Position numbers and translations under genes: made by a program. Shown piece after piece: positions 63,426 through 64,000 of a stretch of DNA of 64,000 nucleotides (its first letter is position 1; every line of letters begins with the position of its first letter). The notes beneath the pieces are model-generated. The model ran no database searches. It worked only from the letters and a program-made list of their open reading frames with translations, and had not been told where the DNA came from. This DNA is from Nocardiopsis eucommiae (lineage in GTDB: Bacteria; Actinomycetota; Actinomycetes; Streptosporangiales; Streptosporangiaceae). The stretch lies in the NCBI GenBank assembly GCA_018388625.1, contig CP074402.1, positions 2,728,001 to 2,792,000 of the forward strand, in the 5' to 3' direction.

Positions 63426-64000
63426 TCAGTCGGTGCGGGCGCCCAGGGCTCTGAGGAGGTAGGGGAGCAGTCGCCCGGCGATGTCCGCGCCCGGGGTGGC
63501 GGCGGTCCCGCCGCCCGCCTCCGGCGGGACCAGGAAGGTGTGGCTGACCATGGGCCCGATGATCAGCTCCGCGACCACCAGGGGATCCTCCACCTCCGGG
63601 ATCTCCCCTCGCTCCACCGCCCGGTCGAGCAGGGCGAGCACCCTGCCCTGGAGCGGGATCACGAAGGCGTCGAAGAGCACGTCGGCCAGGGCCCGGTTGT
63701 GGGCGGCCTCGCCCAGGACGGCGCGCAGCAGACGGCCGGAGGTGCCCTCCAGCGCGGCGGCCTTGTCCCCGAGCAACACACCGAGGTCGGCGGAGAGGCT
63801 CCCGTGGTCGTGGTCGGGGCCCAGGTTCTCCGCCCAGGCCCGGGCGGCGCCCACCACCAGGTCCTCCTTGGAGCGCCAGCGGCGGTACAGGGTGGCGGTG
63901 GAGACACCCGCCCGACGTGCGACGGCGGCGGTGGTCAGCCCGCTGTAGCCGTGCAGTTGGAGTTCGGTGAGGGTGGCGTCCATCAGCGCGCGGTCCCGGT
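63426..64000 (-). CDS. TetR family regulator, N-terminus beyond window
   Basis: At least 190 residues visible. HTH LTTAAVARRAGVSTATLYRRWRSKEDL followed by a C-terminal domain with the RALGARTD end. The frame continues upstream of ATG 63983 as RDRAL-MDAT, typical of TetR N-termini, so the true start lies outside the window. Convergent with the DUF1801 gene. Confidence 0.85.
   Translation of the reverse strand, partial: RDRALMDATLTELQLHGYSGLTTAAVARRAGVSTATLYRRWRSKEDLVVGAARAWAENLGPDHDHGSLSADLGVLLGDKAAALEGTSGRLLRAVLGEAAHNRALADVLFDAFVIPLQGRVLALLDRAVERGEIPEVEDPLVVAELIIGPMVSHTFLVPPEAGGGTAATPGADIAGRLLPYLLRALGARTD

Noticed and set aside
1-64000. Prophage, integrase or transposase genes
   Set aside because: No recombinase, DDE transposase or phage structural motif was seen; only the TIR repeats and the initiator-like gene hint at mobility.

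Overview
The window is very GC-rich DNA from a filamentous-type actinobacterium. Gene style, frequent GTG starts, ATGA/GTGA stop-start overlaps and IdeR/DmdR, LexA and ECF41-like sites all fit an actinomycete. A Nocardiopsaceae member such as Nocardiopsis is my best guess, but this is inferred from gene content only. No rRNA, tRNA, CRISPR array or transposase gene was seen.

Layout. 1-3.4 kb: polyamine oxidation (aldehyde dehydrogenase, TetR, putrescine-oxidase-like amine oxidase). 3.4-10.9 kb: an oligopeptide ABC importer operon headed by an Ntn-type C45 acyltransferase/peptidase and divergent from an RpiR/SIS regulator. 11.1-20.9 kb: an orphan small-molecule locus. It holds a creatininase-family hydrolase, a flippase-like membrane protein, methyltransferases, a glycosyltransferase, an active-site-less 6-pyruvoyltetrahydropterin synthase homologue, a dehydrogenase lacking the usual zinc Cys, a CDP-alcohol phosphatidyltransferase, a GTP cyclohydrolase II whose catalytic Tyr is Gln, and a permuted NlpC/P60-like amidase. 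A DUF574 methyltransferase and a DHA2 exporter lie inside it. 20.9-24.3 kb: small, partly unrecognised genes. 24.4-28.1 kb: an ECF sigma-Sco1-DyP peroxidase-PCuAC copper/heme island bracketed by two direct copies of a terminal-inverted-repeat element. 28-46 kb: a run of regulator-plus-target pairs and housekeeping genes (ArsR-VOC, LysR-MFS, PlsC, threonine-dehydratase-like enzyme with LysR, TRIC channel, flavoprotein disulfide reductase, siderophore-interacting protein with an iron box, GlcNAc-kinase-like, acetyltransferase, PanE-TetR, Ddn-like, aminotransferase, APH). 45.5-52.4 kb: a MarR-controlled homogentisate operon (MBL protein, flavin monooxygenase, hmgA, unknown protein, fahA) closed by a strong terminator. 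52.4-54 kb: a hairpin-rich leader and a winged-helix, replication-initiator-like protein. 54-64 kb: FAD oxidoreductase with ECF41 sigma factor, AlkD-like protein, CGNR regulator with MFS, SOS-boxed radical SAM protein, glutaminase-STAS fusion, VOC and DUF1801 proteins, and a TetR cut by the window end.

The most interesting part is the 11-21 kb locus. The altered GTP cyclohydrolase II suggests that a formamidopyrimidine nucleotide (FAPy) is made instead of the riboflavin precursor. A creatininase-family protein is the fold used by archaeal FAPy deformylase (ArfB). The T-fold protein looks like a pterin binder, not a synthase. Together with the glycosyltransferase, CDP-alcohol transferase and flippase-like protein this suggests an undescribed membrane-linked or exported pterin/pyrimidine conjugate.

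A technical caution applies throughout. About 27 otherwise intact genes carry some 37 apparent single-base indels, almost all one base missing from a run of four or five G/C. I read these as base-calling errors, annotate each gene across the break and give the position.
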